DNA of 64,000 nt from Rhineura floridana (lineage: Eukaryota; Chordata; Lepidosauria; Squamata; Rhineuridae): contig NC_084484.1 of assembly GCF_030035675.1 (NCBI RefSeq), positions 184,859,434 through 184,923,433 on the forward strand, read 5' to 3'. Position numbers and translations under genes: made by a program. A model generated the notes under the pieces. It ran no database searches, was not told the origin of the DNA, and saw only the letters and a list, made by a program, of their open reading frames with translations. Positions 50,159 to 61,004 of this stretch are shown in pieces. The first letter of the stretch is position 1; each line of letters starts with the position of its first letter.

Positions 50159-50178
50159 ATGGGCGACAAAGGCACCAG
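50159..50178 (+). CDS. ARRB1: ARRB1 (beta-arrestin 1), first coding exon
   Basis: ATG GGC GAC AAA GGC ACC AG is followed by donor gtcagt at 50179. It encodes M-G-D-K-G-T with AG of an Arg codon, exactly the start of vertebrate beta-arrestin 1 (M-G-D-K-G-T-R). Beta-arrestin 2 begins M-G-E-K-P-G-T-R, so ARRB1 is favoured. The start context gggccATGg is strong. The product desensitises and traffics G-protein-coupled receptors and scaffolds signalling in the cytoplasm. The exon sits inside a CpG island, as expected for this broadly expressed gene. ARRB1 has a very long first intron in other vertebrates, consistent with no further exon up to base 64000. The short length makes the call depend on the seven residues, the island and the donor together. 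Confidence 0.85.
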
Positions 50179-50540
50179 GTCAGTTGGGCGCCGCCGGGGC
50201 GGGCTCGCCTTTCCTCGGCGCTGGGGGGGGGGCGGCGGGGGCGGGGAGGCGCCGGGCCGGGCCAGGAGCGCGCCTGGCGGCAGAGGCGAGCCAGTGCGAA
50301 CGGGCAGGCGGGCTGGAAGCGGGACGGCGGAGGGAGCCGAGCCTGGGAAGAGAAGGCTCTGCCGCTGCCGCCGGGTCGTCGCGTTCTGACGAGCGGCGTG
50401 CTTTGCCCGGCAAGTCTGGCCCGGCGGTCTTCCGGCGAAGGTTTCGGCGGGGCTTGCTGCCGCGGAGGCGCGCTTAAGGGCGCGAAGCTGCCTGGCGCGG
50501 GACGGCCCCTTCACACGCCCGGATGAAGCTGGGGTGGACG

Positions 50541-52393
50541 CAGCCGAGCTCGGCTTTCAGATGCACCCGTGCGATGCGCCGTGCATTGTCACGTGCATAC
50601 AGTTCACGATACATGTGTTTGGTCACGTGCGAGTATTGCATTGAGTATGCGCGCCGACAACGTAACGTGTGAAGAGGTTGTGTAGATGTGGGTTTGAAAA
50701 TGGGGGCGGGGCGGCGACGGCTCCGAAATCGGGCAGCATCTTTAGTGCAGCTATACTGAGGAAATTACCTGCAGGTCTGGACACCGAGACGGGTTCATTC
50801 AAAACTAAGCCCCCCCCCCCGTTTTTGTCGCAGGTTATTCCCAGGCGAGCGTGCGCGTGATTGTCGCCTCCGCGGGCTGGAGAGTCTTTTCTATAAGGAA
50901 AGGTTACATAGGTTGGGGGTTTGGGGTTTAGGGGCAAAATATGAAGGGGGCACGATAGCAGTTCGCTCTTCTGGGGAGAGTAAATAAAGAGGTTTGAAGA
51001 CCTTCCAGGCTGGCGTTAGGCACATCCTGGATCAGACCATCTAACTCGCTAGTGCCTGCTTCGCTGACTGGGAGGGGTTTGGGGTGTTCAGACGTAAGCC
51101 TTTTAAGGGGAGCTCTTTTTCAGTCTGCACCTCTGTTGGAATTAGATGTTGGTAGACGTTAATTACCCCATCTGTTGTGTGTTTGCCACCCTCGCTCCTT
51201 CGGGAGGAAGGGTGGGATACAAATTGAATACATGATAATAACGGGGGACCTTCCCATCCCTCCCTGGAGGGTTGAGGGATCAAGCCTGGGACTTTTTGCA
51301 TGCAAAACAGGTGATGCTCTCCTTCCCCAAGAGTGTCTGTTGTGGGATCAGCGTGGCTCGTGCATGCTTTCACAGCATCCTCACAACATTTAATGCAAAT
51401 TTAATGCACATTTAAGCCTTTCTGTGGGAAATCCAGTTAGTTAAAAAAACCAAACCAAACCCCACAATAGGCCTGTTTCCAATAGCCTGCTTCTGATATT
51501 CCCTTCTTTCTGGAATCCCCTGGTGATTCGGAGGCAGCAGATTCCCCCAGTGGGTGAAATGTCGTAGTTATTTTGTGTTAACGTATAACTAACTTGGGCT
51601 TCATTGCTGCAACACGGCAATGCCTTTTGAATAACATTAGACAAATTGGTGGCATGGAATGGATTTCCCCCCTCTCTTGCCCCCATTCTATTTTTTCCCC
51701 AATTGGAACATCTTCCTTGGAGGGCAGCACACTTGTGCCTCCCTCCGAATCTTTCTGTGTTTGCTTTAGTTTGTTTTCTTGGACCTTAGCCAGGATAGCC
51801 AAACAGAACTTCCATTTTCAAGGGCAGTTTACCTCTGGATGTTGGGTGCAGGGCAGGCGCGACAGAGGAGGGGGCGCTGCTTGTTGGCTTCTCAGAAGCA
51901 GCTGGCTGCCTGCATTGGAGGTCTGAATGCTGAGCTAGAGAGATCTTTTGGATCACTTTCTTGTGCGTGTTGTGTGCGTGCATGCAACCATTTTTTCAAA
52001 GACTTGCAGTACCTCTGCTGCTGTGCCTCTTCACTGCATAATGCTGAGCTGGTGACAGATTGTGTGTTGGTAGGCATTGGGGTGAGGAACTGCGTGTGCT
52101 CTTTTCTGATTTCTTTTTTGTCTTTGCTGACAGATCCAGTGTGGGTTGTGAGATATGCAGGGAATCTCCAAACATTTGTTGGCAAAGATGTGAATGTGGT
52201 GTGTGTGTGAGTGCTTGCTGGTTGCTTTCTTAATCCTCATTCATACCCTCTGGGCCCCTTTATCCCTGTCTCTAGTAAATAAAATAGTGGCCAAGCTGAG
52301 TGCATTTGGATTTTGAAAAACAAAATGTGTGTGTGTGTTCATGTGTGCACAAGCATGCATGACTGTATCAATAAACTTACAGTGCAACCCCCT
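50541..52393. other. ARRB1 intron 1, start
   Basis: GC content falls after about 50900. A poly-C run lies at 50811-50820 and an L2 end at 51110-51240. Nothing else is recognised. Confidence 0.6.
51110..51240 (+). repeat. L2 3' end
   Basis: It shows tctgttggaattagatgttg and gccaccctcgctccttcggg, then gggatacaaattgaatacat. Confidence 0.65.
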
Positions 52394-52795
52394 GTTGTTG
52401 TTATATGCCTTCAAGTCGACTATGATTTATGGCGACCCTGTGAATCAGCGACCTCCAATTGCATCTGTTGTGAACTACCCTGTTCAGATCTTGCAAGTTC
52501 AGCTCTGTGGCTTCCTTTATGGAATCAATCCATCTCTTATTTGGTCTTCCTCTTTTTCTACTCCCTTCTGTTTTCCCCAGCATCATTATCTTTTCTAATG
52601 AATCATGTCTTCTCATTATGTGTCCAAAGTATGATAACCTCAGTTTCATCATTTTAGCTTCTAGTGATAGTTCTGGTTTAATTTGTTCCAACACCCAATT
52701 ATTTGTCTTTTTCGCAGTCCATGTTATGCGCAAAGCTCTCCTCCAACACCACATTTCAAATGAGTTGATTTTTCTCTTATCTGCTACTCAGCTAT
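52394..52795 (-). mobile_element. BovB 3' fragment
   Basis: A minus-strand frame of 117 codons (52401-52754) reads MWCWRRALRITWTAKKTN to LIHRVAINHSRLEGI, the whole BovB C-terminus without a stop. It lies in ARRB1 intron 1. Confidence 0.88.
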
Positions 52796-52837
52796 CCCTA
52801 CTCAGAAGTAAATCCAGTTGAATTCAGTGGTGATTGG

Positions 52838-53032
52838 GCGAGGGCCATAGTTCAGTGGGAGAACATCTGGTTTGCATGCAGAAGGTCCCAGGTTCAGTCC
52901 CCAGTGGCATCTTGAAGCCAGGCTGGGAGGGACTTCTGCCTTAAACCCTCGAGAGCTGCTGCCAGTCAGTGTAGGCAGTATTGAGCTAGATGGAGCAGTG
53001 GTTTGACGGTGTCAGATAGGTTCCTATATTCC
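52838..53032 (+). mobile_element. tRNA-headed SINE (second family)
   Basis: The sequence gagggccatagttcagtggg, cccaggttcagtccc, gagctgctgccagtcagtgt and gatgggcagtgg-like text give the whole family in order. Confidence 0.78.
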
Positions 53033-53134
53033 CAGGATTGTGCATAAGGCCGCATCCTTTGTATTCTGGGACAGCTAATTTATCTGCAATACCTTCTTTG
53101 ATTTATTGAGGAACAGGAGAAACGGGGAACTATT

Positions 53135-53360
53135 ATTTTTATTTATTTATCTATTTATTATTTGATTTATATCCCACCCTTCCTCACAGCAGGAGCCCAG
53201 GGCAGCAAACGAAAGCACTAAAAACACATTAAAACATAATAAAACAGTAAAACAAAACATATTTAAAAACATTGTGTTTTTTAAAAAAGGTTTACAAACA
53301 TCTTAAAAAGCAATTCCTACACAGACGCAGACTAGGATAAGGTCTCAGCTTAAAAGGTCT
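53135..53360 (-). repeat. L2 3' end, antisense
   Basis: It shows tatatcccacccttcctcac, gagcccagggcagcaaacga and acacagacgcagactaggat. Confidence 0.8.
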
Positions 53361-53572
53361 GCTGCGTGTGTTACACACGCAAGGCTGCCATCAACCAAGA
53401 TGGCGGCAGAGGCTACTTCAAGGGGCTGATGCCCCCGCTGGTGGCAGGCATGGGCGGTACGCTACGTGCGTGCACGTGCCTGCCATCAACCAAGATGGCG
53501 GTAGAGGCATCATCCCCTTAAAGAAGCTTCTGCCGCCATCTTGGTTGACGGCAGCCCTGTGTGCGCAGCGCT
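53361..53572. mobile_element. Palindromic GC-rich element with three YY1-type motifs
   Basis: The outer arms gctgcgtgtgttacacacgc and gccctgtgtgcgcagcg are inverted, as are catcaaccaagatggcggca and tgccgccatcttggttgacg. A direct third copy of the inner unit lies at 53482-53503. No transposon family is recognised. Confidence 0.55.
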
Positions 53573-53639
53573 CAGCATGAAAGACGAGAGAGCGAGGTGG
53601 AGCGAGTGAACGGCTGGGCGGCCTGGAAGCATTTGACTG

Positions 53640-54185
53640 TGGTGGCAGAGCACAGTCATCTTGGCTAATAGCCATTGATAACCTTATCCTCTATTAATTT
53701 GTCTGGTCCTCTTTTAAAGCCATCCAAGTTGGTGCCGATCACTGACTCTTGCAGGAGCGAATTTCATAATTTAACTGCACTGTGTGAAGAACTTTTTTCT
53801 TTCGTCAGTCCTGAATTTTCCAACTTTCAGCTTCATTGGATGACCACGAGTTCTAGTGTTACGAGAGCAAACGGAAAACTTTTCTCTGTCCATTTTCTCC
53901 ATGCATAATTTTATACACTTATATCATGTCTAAGAGCCAGTGTGGTGTAGTGGTTAAGGTGTTGGACTAGGACCTGGGAGACCAGGGTTCGAATCCCCAC
54001 ATAGCCATGAAGCTCACTGGGTGACCTTGGGCCAGTCACTGCCACTCAGCCTCATGAAAACCCTATTCATAGAGTCGCTATAAGTCGGGATCGACTTGAA
54101 GGCAGTCCATTTACATTTTACATGTCATGTCACCTCTTACCTCTTGCATTTTTCCTACACTGAAAGCCCCCAAACCTCTCTTCTG
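53640..54185 (-). mobile_element. CR1-A 3' fragment (minus), split by a SINE
   Basis: It is an antisense CR1-A C-terminal region (agccattgataaccttatcc, ccatccaagttggtg), older than the copies above. The SINE at 53932-54120 interrupts it at atcatgtc. Confidence 0.8.
53932..54120 (+). mobile_element. tRNA-headed SINE inserted in a CR1
   Basis: It starts at about agagccagtgtggtgtag and ends ggcagtccatttacatttta. The CR1 text atcatgtc recurs as catgtcatgtc after it, a plausible target duplication. Confidence 0.85.
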
Positions 54186-55279
54186 ATTATTTGGATTTGG
54201 ATGATGATTATTTATTGGATTTATTAGTCACTTGTTACCCAAAGGTCTCCAACGGTGTTAAAAGCAAAAGTAAATATACTGTGCCATAAAAACAAAACAA
54301 TGAAACAACGAGCTCCCCTAGACCACTCCTTGTTGTGAGAAGGGTCTGCGCAGAAGATGTAGCCAGGCTGTGGGGGTCTCTGTGTTTGTTTCTTAATGGC
54401 AGAATTGAACTGACGGAAGGGTGCTGAAAAGTCTGCCTGTTTGCCCTTAGCCCCACCCGTCAGCGGCATGTGGCCCCCGGAAAGTTGCTCAGAAGGGGAT
54501 GCGGTCCTTGGGTTGAAAAAAGGTTCCCTGCTCCTGATGCAGGAATTACTGTCACTCATATTCATTGCATTTGTTGTTTGCCAGCCCTTCGACCTTGATG
54601 GTTTTGCCCAGCTGACTTAGAGCGGTCTGGAGGCCGGCTTTTGCATATGTTTATTTATTTATTACTAAAGTCATATCCCACTCTTCCTCCTAAAAGGAGA
54701 CCAGGGTGGCAGACAACATATGATAAAACAGTAAACGCATTTTTAAAAGCATATATTTTTTTAAAAAAATCTTTAAAAATATCATAAGAAACATCTTAAA
54801 AACAGTTCCAAGACAGGTGTAGAATGGCATTAAGGTGTGTACTTACAAGGCTTGTTGGAAGAGGGTTTTTTTTTTTAATTTGTGGGAGAGGGAACCTGAA
54901 CCTTTCACAGGACTTAAAGCTGGCCCTTGGCTTTGCAGCGGAGGGCTGTTTTTGCGTAACTGGAATGTCTTGAGTGCCTGTTCTAGGCATTGTCAGCACC
55001 CCATTGCAGCAAAGCAGTAAACACTCAGTGCGCTAAATGCTCTTTCTGATTATTTACGGCTTTTGTAAACACTTGCTGCCTTGAGCTTTCACCGAGCTGT
55101 GTTTGTTTTGCAGCTTCCTAGTAGCTCTCCCAAATACGAGAAAATAAAATGAGGTCGGTGACGGGCAAGGGGCGCTTGCTTGCTTTAAAACTCTGTTGTA
55201 CAAGGAAAGTCCCCCTCCCTCCCTCCCGGACACACCAATTGTTCATGCCATACTCTCTGTGTAAGAAGCGAATATGCTG
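54186..55279. other. ARRB1 intron 1, unassigned parts
   Basis: Apart from the L2 at 54645-54870 no feature is seen. Confidence 0.5.
54645..54870 (-). repeat. L2 3' end, antisense
   Basis: It shows (ttta)n, tcatatcccactcttcctcc and aaggcttgttggaagaggg. Confidence 0.75.
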
Positions 55280-55355
55280 CTTATTTATTTATTTATTTTA
55301 TTTTACTTGTATACCGCCCCATAGCCAAAGCTCTCTGGGCGGTTTATAGTAACTG
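55280..55355 (-). repeat. L2 3' tail, antisense
   Basis: It shows (ttta)n, ataccgccccatagccaaag and ctctctgggcggtttatagt. Confidence 0.75.
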
Positions 55356-55392
55356 TTGTTCCCAAGCCACCTGTGTGCTCCTTACGTTTTCC

Positions 55393-55500
55393 TGCTTGCG
55401 GGCTTCCCCCAGGCACCTGGTTGGCCACTGTGAGAACAGGATGCTGGACTAGATGGGCCACTGGCCTGATCCAGCAGGCTCTTCTTATGTTCTTATGTTC
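55393..55500 (+). mobile_element. CR1-A 3' tip
   Basis: The sequence ggttggccactgtgagaaca ... cttcttatgttcttatg is the diagnostic CR1-A end. Confidence 0.8.
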
Positions 55501-55529
55501 CTTCAAAGCAGAATATGGTAATTCCTGAG

Positions 55530-55775
55530 AACCATAAGAACAGCCCTGCACCTGGAACAGGCCGAAGCGGGCCCTTCTAGTCCAGCATTCTGTTCTCACA
55601 GTGGCCAACCACATACCTCAATGGGAAGCCCACAAGCGGGACAGGAGCACAAAAGCACTCTCCCCTCTTGGGATTCCCAGCAACTGGCATTCATAGGCGT
55701 ATTGCCTCCAACCGTGAAGGAAGTCCATAGCCATCATGGCTAGTAGCCATCCCTTTTGCAAATGATGCGGAGAGG
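55530..55775 (-). mobile_element. CR1-A 3' fragment (minus)
   Basis: An antisense CR1-A end (accataagaacagcc, tccagcattctgttctcaca) lies about 30 bp from the sense tip at 55393-55500, tail to tail. Confidence 0.72.
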
Positions 55776-55964
55776 AGTTTGAAAAGAGGGGTGGGCAAAG
55801 CTGCTGGGTGGGCAAAGCTGCTAGCCAGGCAGGCTGCAACTCTCAGGTTTCCATTGCTTGGAGGGGTGCAGCCTTATTCCTCTCCAGAGACTTGAATACC
55901 TCCTGAAGCTGCCCAGAGAGAGGCGGTCTCCGTAGAGTTCCCACACATAATTTTATTATGTATG

Positions 55965-56047
55965 TGTGTGATTTTATTCTGAGCGGCCCTGAGTGCCCTA
56001 TTGTAGGGTAGAAGGGCGGGATAGAAATATTTAAAATAAATAAATAA
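55965..56047 (+). repeat. L2 3' tail
   Basis: It shows attttattctgagcggccct and gaagggcgggatagaaatat. Confidence 0.65.
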
Positions 56048-56439
56048 ATGCCTGCAACTGGAGAAAATGACAACGCTGCTCCCCTTATTCAAGTCAGAGG
56101 CTGTGCACCGTGTCTGGGACTGGATGGCCACCACCAGGTTCTCAGGGCCTGGGAATGACCATGCCTGACTGTTCTCTCCCTGCCACAGACGTGTGTGTGT
56201 TCTGTGGGTATCCAGTAATAGATGTGTGCCTTCCTCAAATGCTGCGAGTGGCTTGCACAAATTAAAACAGAAACCCTCGCTGTGATGAGAGGAGGGTGAC
56301 CATTTTGCAGCTCTTGTTACTGTGGCTGGTCCTTACTGCCTGGTTGCTGCAGAGAGGCTTTTCTTTCTATCTTTTTGGGAAATGGTGGTAAACAGCAGGC
56401 TTCCATCAAGTTGTGGATATCGGTGGCTACTAGCCATGA

Positions 56440-56515
56440 TGGACATAGGAAACTGCCTTATACTGAATCAGAACCTTGGTCCATCTAGTTCAGTATTATA
56501 CAGCCATGAGAGTGG
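56440..56515 (-). mobile_element. SINE (second family) 3' end
   Basis: The sequence cataggaaactgccttatac and ttggtccatctagttcagta is the reverse of the family end. Confidence 0.55.
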
Positions 56516-57022
56516 CTGTATAATATAGTCAGCGTGGATTTTTCGCATGCTGCAGTGTTAAATTGAAAATCCCCCCATGCCATTCTGGTGCTTCCCATAA
56601 GCTCATTTCAAAACAAAACCTTACAAAAGTCCTGAACTCAGAAGCACTTGCTTAACAACCCTCTAAATTTTCATGGCGATACATGAAACAGTCACCAGAG
56701 AATCAAGAGTTCAAAGTGTAAAGAGAGAGAGAAAAAACCAGAACCCTTTTGGACTTTTTTCTGTCAGAGTTCTCATAAGCTGTTGAACTTGATTCAAAAT
56801 CAGCCATATTCACAGAGTACCTGTAATCCTGTTATTGACCTTGCCCCATACTCTGACCTTCATCTTCTGCAGTTTAAAAGTTAAAAAAAAAAGCCCAGCC
56901 GATATTTAATTAATTTAAGAAATTTAGCATTCGAGTCAATGATAAGCCTGGGCATGCTCAGTAAGAACCAACTGTCAGTGTTCTAAAAGCCAGACTCAAC
57001 TGTTTAGCTTGACTAATCGGGG

Positions 57023-60000
57023 CAGTGGCATCACTAGGAGGGTGTGGGGTGTGTGGACCGCACCAGGTGACACCATCAGAGGGGGGTGACTCTCAGCTTT
57101 AATTTAAAAAAAGAATTACGTTTCTAGGTGGTCCTGTTCTTGAGATATACATAAAAACATCAGCTGCCCCCAGTGGCGTCTCTAGGGGGGTGCGGGGGGT
57201 GCGGACCACACCAGGTGACACCATCAGAGGGGGGTGATTCTCAGCTTTAATTAAAAAAAAATAAGTTTCTAGGTGGTCCAGTTCTCAAGATATACATAAA
57301 AACGTCAGCCACCCCGTTAAATATTTTTTTAAACTACTGTATAGCACTTCGTAGCTTCAACCCCGCCCGTTCAGGATTGCAGCCAATCAGTGAAGTGTTT
57401 GTTTGACCTGTGGCAGTGTCTAGTAAACCTCATTGCAAGGCCAGAAAATGGTGGTTTCCCCCCCCATTTATCTGAAAATCTCATAAATTGGGTAAGTATA
57501 TACTTTTCAGTTTTTTCCCCTCTTGTGTGTAGGAGTCAGATCCTGGGCAGTGTTTTCAAAACCTTCCCAATACTTGCTTTTGTGGGGGTAAAAGCATTGC
57601 TAATCCCATATCTCCAGAGTAAATCCCATTGAATTCAATAGGATTTACTTTTGAGTAGACATGATTATGAATGTGCTGAAAATCAGTGGGACTTTGGAGT
57701 GAATGTAAAAAAGAATTGTGTTTGTGTTGTCTTTCTGTCCCCCCCCCTCCTCCAGTCCTATTTGAAAGCAAGTAGGCAGGGCTTACTTAGGTATTACAGT
57801 TTTTATTCTGTAGGAAACTAATACTGATTTTTAAAAAACTAATACTGATTTTTCTGCAATGACCAACTGGTTTGACAATAAACTATTATATGGGCTGTAT
57901 GTATTTATACATCTGCAGTGTGTGTGTGTAGTCTTTCCAACAACCCTGTGAGGTAGGGTTGGAAACCAAGGCAGCTCACAACAAGAAATAAAGCCATTTA
58001 AAATCCAATAACCATAAATCAAGAATAAACAGTTGGAAAACAGCCTAAAGAGGCATGATTCTGAATTTTGGGTTGGGTGAATGAAGTTTATTTATTTATT
58101 ATTTGATTTATATCCCGCCCTTCCTCCCAGTAGGAGCCCAGGGCGGCAAGCAAAGCCACTAAAAGCACTTTAAAACATCATTAAAACAGACTTTAAAATA
58201 TATTAAAACATCTTTGACAATGTTTTTTAAAAGCTTAAATTTAAAAAAAAAATAAGAAAAGGCTTAAAAACATATTAAAAAGCAATTCCAACACAGACTC
58301 AGACTTGGATAAGGTCTCAACTTAAAAGAACAAGTTGAAAGAACAAGTTCCTTATCACTTGAGGCTGTAGTTCTCTGCACACTTCCCAGTTTGAGTAAGC
58401 CCCATTGAATACATTGGGACTTGCTTCTGAGTAAACAAACATCGGATTGCACTATAAATATATTTACAGATTGTGTAATTCATAAACATATTTGATAGTC
58501 ATGTTTATATAAATATTTCTTCATACTGTGTCCCAATAAGTATTTGATTTCACACTATGGTTGTAGATGATTTTTTCCAATTTTATAAGTGTGCCCTTCT
58601 TCCTGGGGGTGGTCATGGTTCTCCGTTGTTTTCATCCTGAGGGGAGGATAGGCTGAGAGATGGTGAGTAGCACATTTAAGGTCTCTTCACCTCCCCCCCT
58701 TTTTAATTTGTATTTATTTTATATTTCTCCAATATCTTCCCCCGGCTGTTTTTATGTATTTTAAATATTTTTAGATTAAATAAATAGGAAATCATAATTG
58801 TGAACCACCCTAAAAGCAATTCACCTATCCTTATGTTTTGGCAAAGTGATGGTGTGAAGGCATGCTGGTAGAACAAGAGACCATGTTTGAGGCATGTTAT
58901 AAGGTGTTTGAGGACTTTGTCACACATTACTTTTTGAGACCTGTAGATTCATGTCGGAAAGAACATGTGCACGTATTGAATGGTGGCTTGGGTGCTGTTT
59001 TTTCAGTCTACGCTACATGCATAGGGAAGGTGATACATCATCTGGCAGCTAGCTTCATAACATGAGAATGAAAAACAGTTGGATCACCATTCACTTGTTT
59101 ACTTTTCTCACTATTGAGACCACTTCATATATTACTTTTTCATACACAGAAATTTAATCTTTGTATAGGAAAAAGTATTTTGTAAAATGTGAAGGACAGT
59201 GGCTGCCCAGTCAGTATAACTACTGTACAAGATCTACTCAGCCACTGTAATTACCTTTTTGTTTTGAGTGCCCTTTTGTCTGGGTCTTGGTTCAGGTGTG
59301 TATCCAACTTTGATGTGCTTATGGAAGGGGTGTGCAAGTAGTGCCCCCCCAAGTGTGGAGGCTTGGACAAACATTGTGTTATGGAAAACCCAAGTCTGTG
59401 TGAAAGTACATATTTGGGAATGCCATCAGTGTAATCCTAAACACACTTAGTAAATAATATCGAACTTGCATGTCACAAAATATATTATGGTCATGTCCAT
59501 AAGCACCAGGAGGGTAGTCGCCCAGGGGATCTTAGTCCCTCTGCTTTTTTGGGAGCAGGGTCCCTATGTCTCCAAGCATCCTACAGTCAGCATGAAAAGG
59601 GAGTGTGTTAGTCACTGAGAAGAGTCTTCTAATATGCTTCCTTGCCTTTTCTGCAGATTGGAGCCAATCAGAGTGAAAGGAGGTGAGTCAGCCACTGAGA
59701 AGACTCTTCTCAGTTGCTAACGCTCTCCACTTTCATGCTGATTGGCTCCTAGAGATGTTTGTTGTTGTGAGAGAATGCATTAACAAAGATCTCATTCTTA
59801 ATCCAGGAGCAAAAAAGGGTGTACATGGCTGTAACTATCATGAAGGGACCCTGCAGCTCTGAATTTTCTACTAAACAATTGATAAATACCTAGGTAACTT
59901 TGTGTCTGGAGACTTATTATTAAGAATCATTTTCCATAATTGTAAGGAGGTGTGTCCACACGCATGCATCCCAGGCACCTAATGAGGGGTGAGAGCAGCA

Positions 60001-60383
60001 TAGGGACATAAGCAGGTGTCTTATTCCAGGGGTTCCCAAACCTTTCTTCTACATAGACCACTTAAAAATTGCTGAGGGTCTGAAAGTATCTGAAAATTTA
60101 CACTGGGCATATGCAAGATAATTAACTCCCATTAGTAATAAGAGCAAGAATTTGAGCTGTGCGTATGATATTGTAATTTAAAGGTGTAATTCTAATTTTG
60201 CTAGTTCTTTATGTCACTACTATTGCCATTACATTCAGTGATATATGGGAATTATGATTTACGAGTAACATTGGTACAAAAAACATTACTAAGGATTCTG
60301 TATGGTCTGGTATGGGAGGAGGTCCATCGGGGTGACACCATGAGTTACCGCACCGGGTGACACCAACCCTAGTGACGCCACTG
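57023..60383. mobile_element. hAT-like element, 3.36 kb, inserted in an older repeat
   Basis: The left end cagtggcatcactaggaggg and right end ccctagtgacgccactg are inverted repeats of the type at 25957. The flanking older repeat is uninterrupted in its other copy (around 20045, opposite strand), which marks the junctions. The right flank tcaggggg recurs diverged as atcgggg on the left. The first 300 bp contain two tandem copies of a unit of about 150 bp (57023 and 57171). No transposase frame is visible. An L2 tail lies inside at 58085-58335. Confidence 0.7.
58085..58335 (-). repeat. L2 3' end, antisense, inside the 3.36-kb element
   Basis: It shows tatatcccgcccttcctccc, gagcccagggcggcaagc and acacagactcagacttggat. 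Confidence 0.78.
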
Positions 60384-61004
60384 TCAGGGGGCCACACCCA
60401 CACCAGACCTTTATTTCACTTAGACAGTCATGGCTTCCCCCAAAGAATCCTGGGAAGTGTAGTTGTGAAGGGCCCTGAAAGGAGACTCCTATTCCAGTGG
60501 CCAGAAGAGTTTAACAGTCAGCTCCTCTTCTGGGGATTGTAGCTCTGTGAGGGGAATAGGGCCTCTCCTAGCAACTCTCAGCACCCTTCACAAGCTGCAC
60601 TTCCCAGGGTTCTTTGGGGGAAGCCATGACTGTTTAAAGTGGAATAAATGTCTAGTGTGGATATGGCCAGGGACACTTTGGTTTAAATTTGGGTGGAAGA
60701 CTAGACTACGTGTGTCTGCTATAGAATAAAAAGTTTGGGGAAACCCTGAAAAATAATGATAGCATTAACAATGTTTTCCTTTTGGAAAAGAAAGGGGCTT
60801 TCCCTCTACCCAGTGCCTGACCACCCAATCTCCTCCTATCATTCCCCTCCCTGCCCCTCCCCCAGGTCAGTTTCACCTATCCAAAGCATGGTTGCAGAGA
60901 AATAAATCCCATTGAACTCAATAAGCATGCAAATGATCAATCCATTTTCAGCAAACTTGCACAGGATCCCATTTCTTACCTCCCGGATTAAAAAGCAAGG
61001 AAAT

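Larger units (their letters stand above)
49500..50540 (+). promoter_or_regulatory. ARRB1: CpG island, ARRB1 promoter and 5' UTR
   Basis: Dense CpG and GC-rich sequence (cgcgcg, ggcggggc, ccgccgcc motifs) contrasts sharply with the AT-rich flanks. It covers the presumed ARRB1 start site, the CAG run and coding exon 1. GC boxes of the GGGCGGGGC type lie near 49923 and 50702. No TATA box is evident. The exact transcription start cannot be placed. Confidence 0.85.
56521..60945 (-). repeat. Repeat X, inverted copy split by the 3.36-kb element
   Basis: The first part is 56521-57022 and the second 60384-60945. Shared words with 19436-20543 include gagctcatttcaaaacaaaa-type and gggggccacacccacaccag sequence. 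Confidence 0.72.

Noticed and set aside
49508-50526. Several long frames on both strands around the ARRB1 promoter
   Set aside because: They are Arg/Ala/Gly/Pro-rich readings of a CpG island and overlap each other on both strands.
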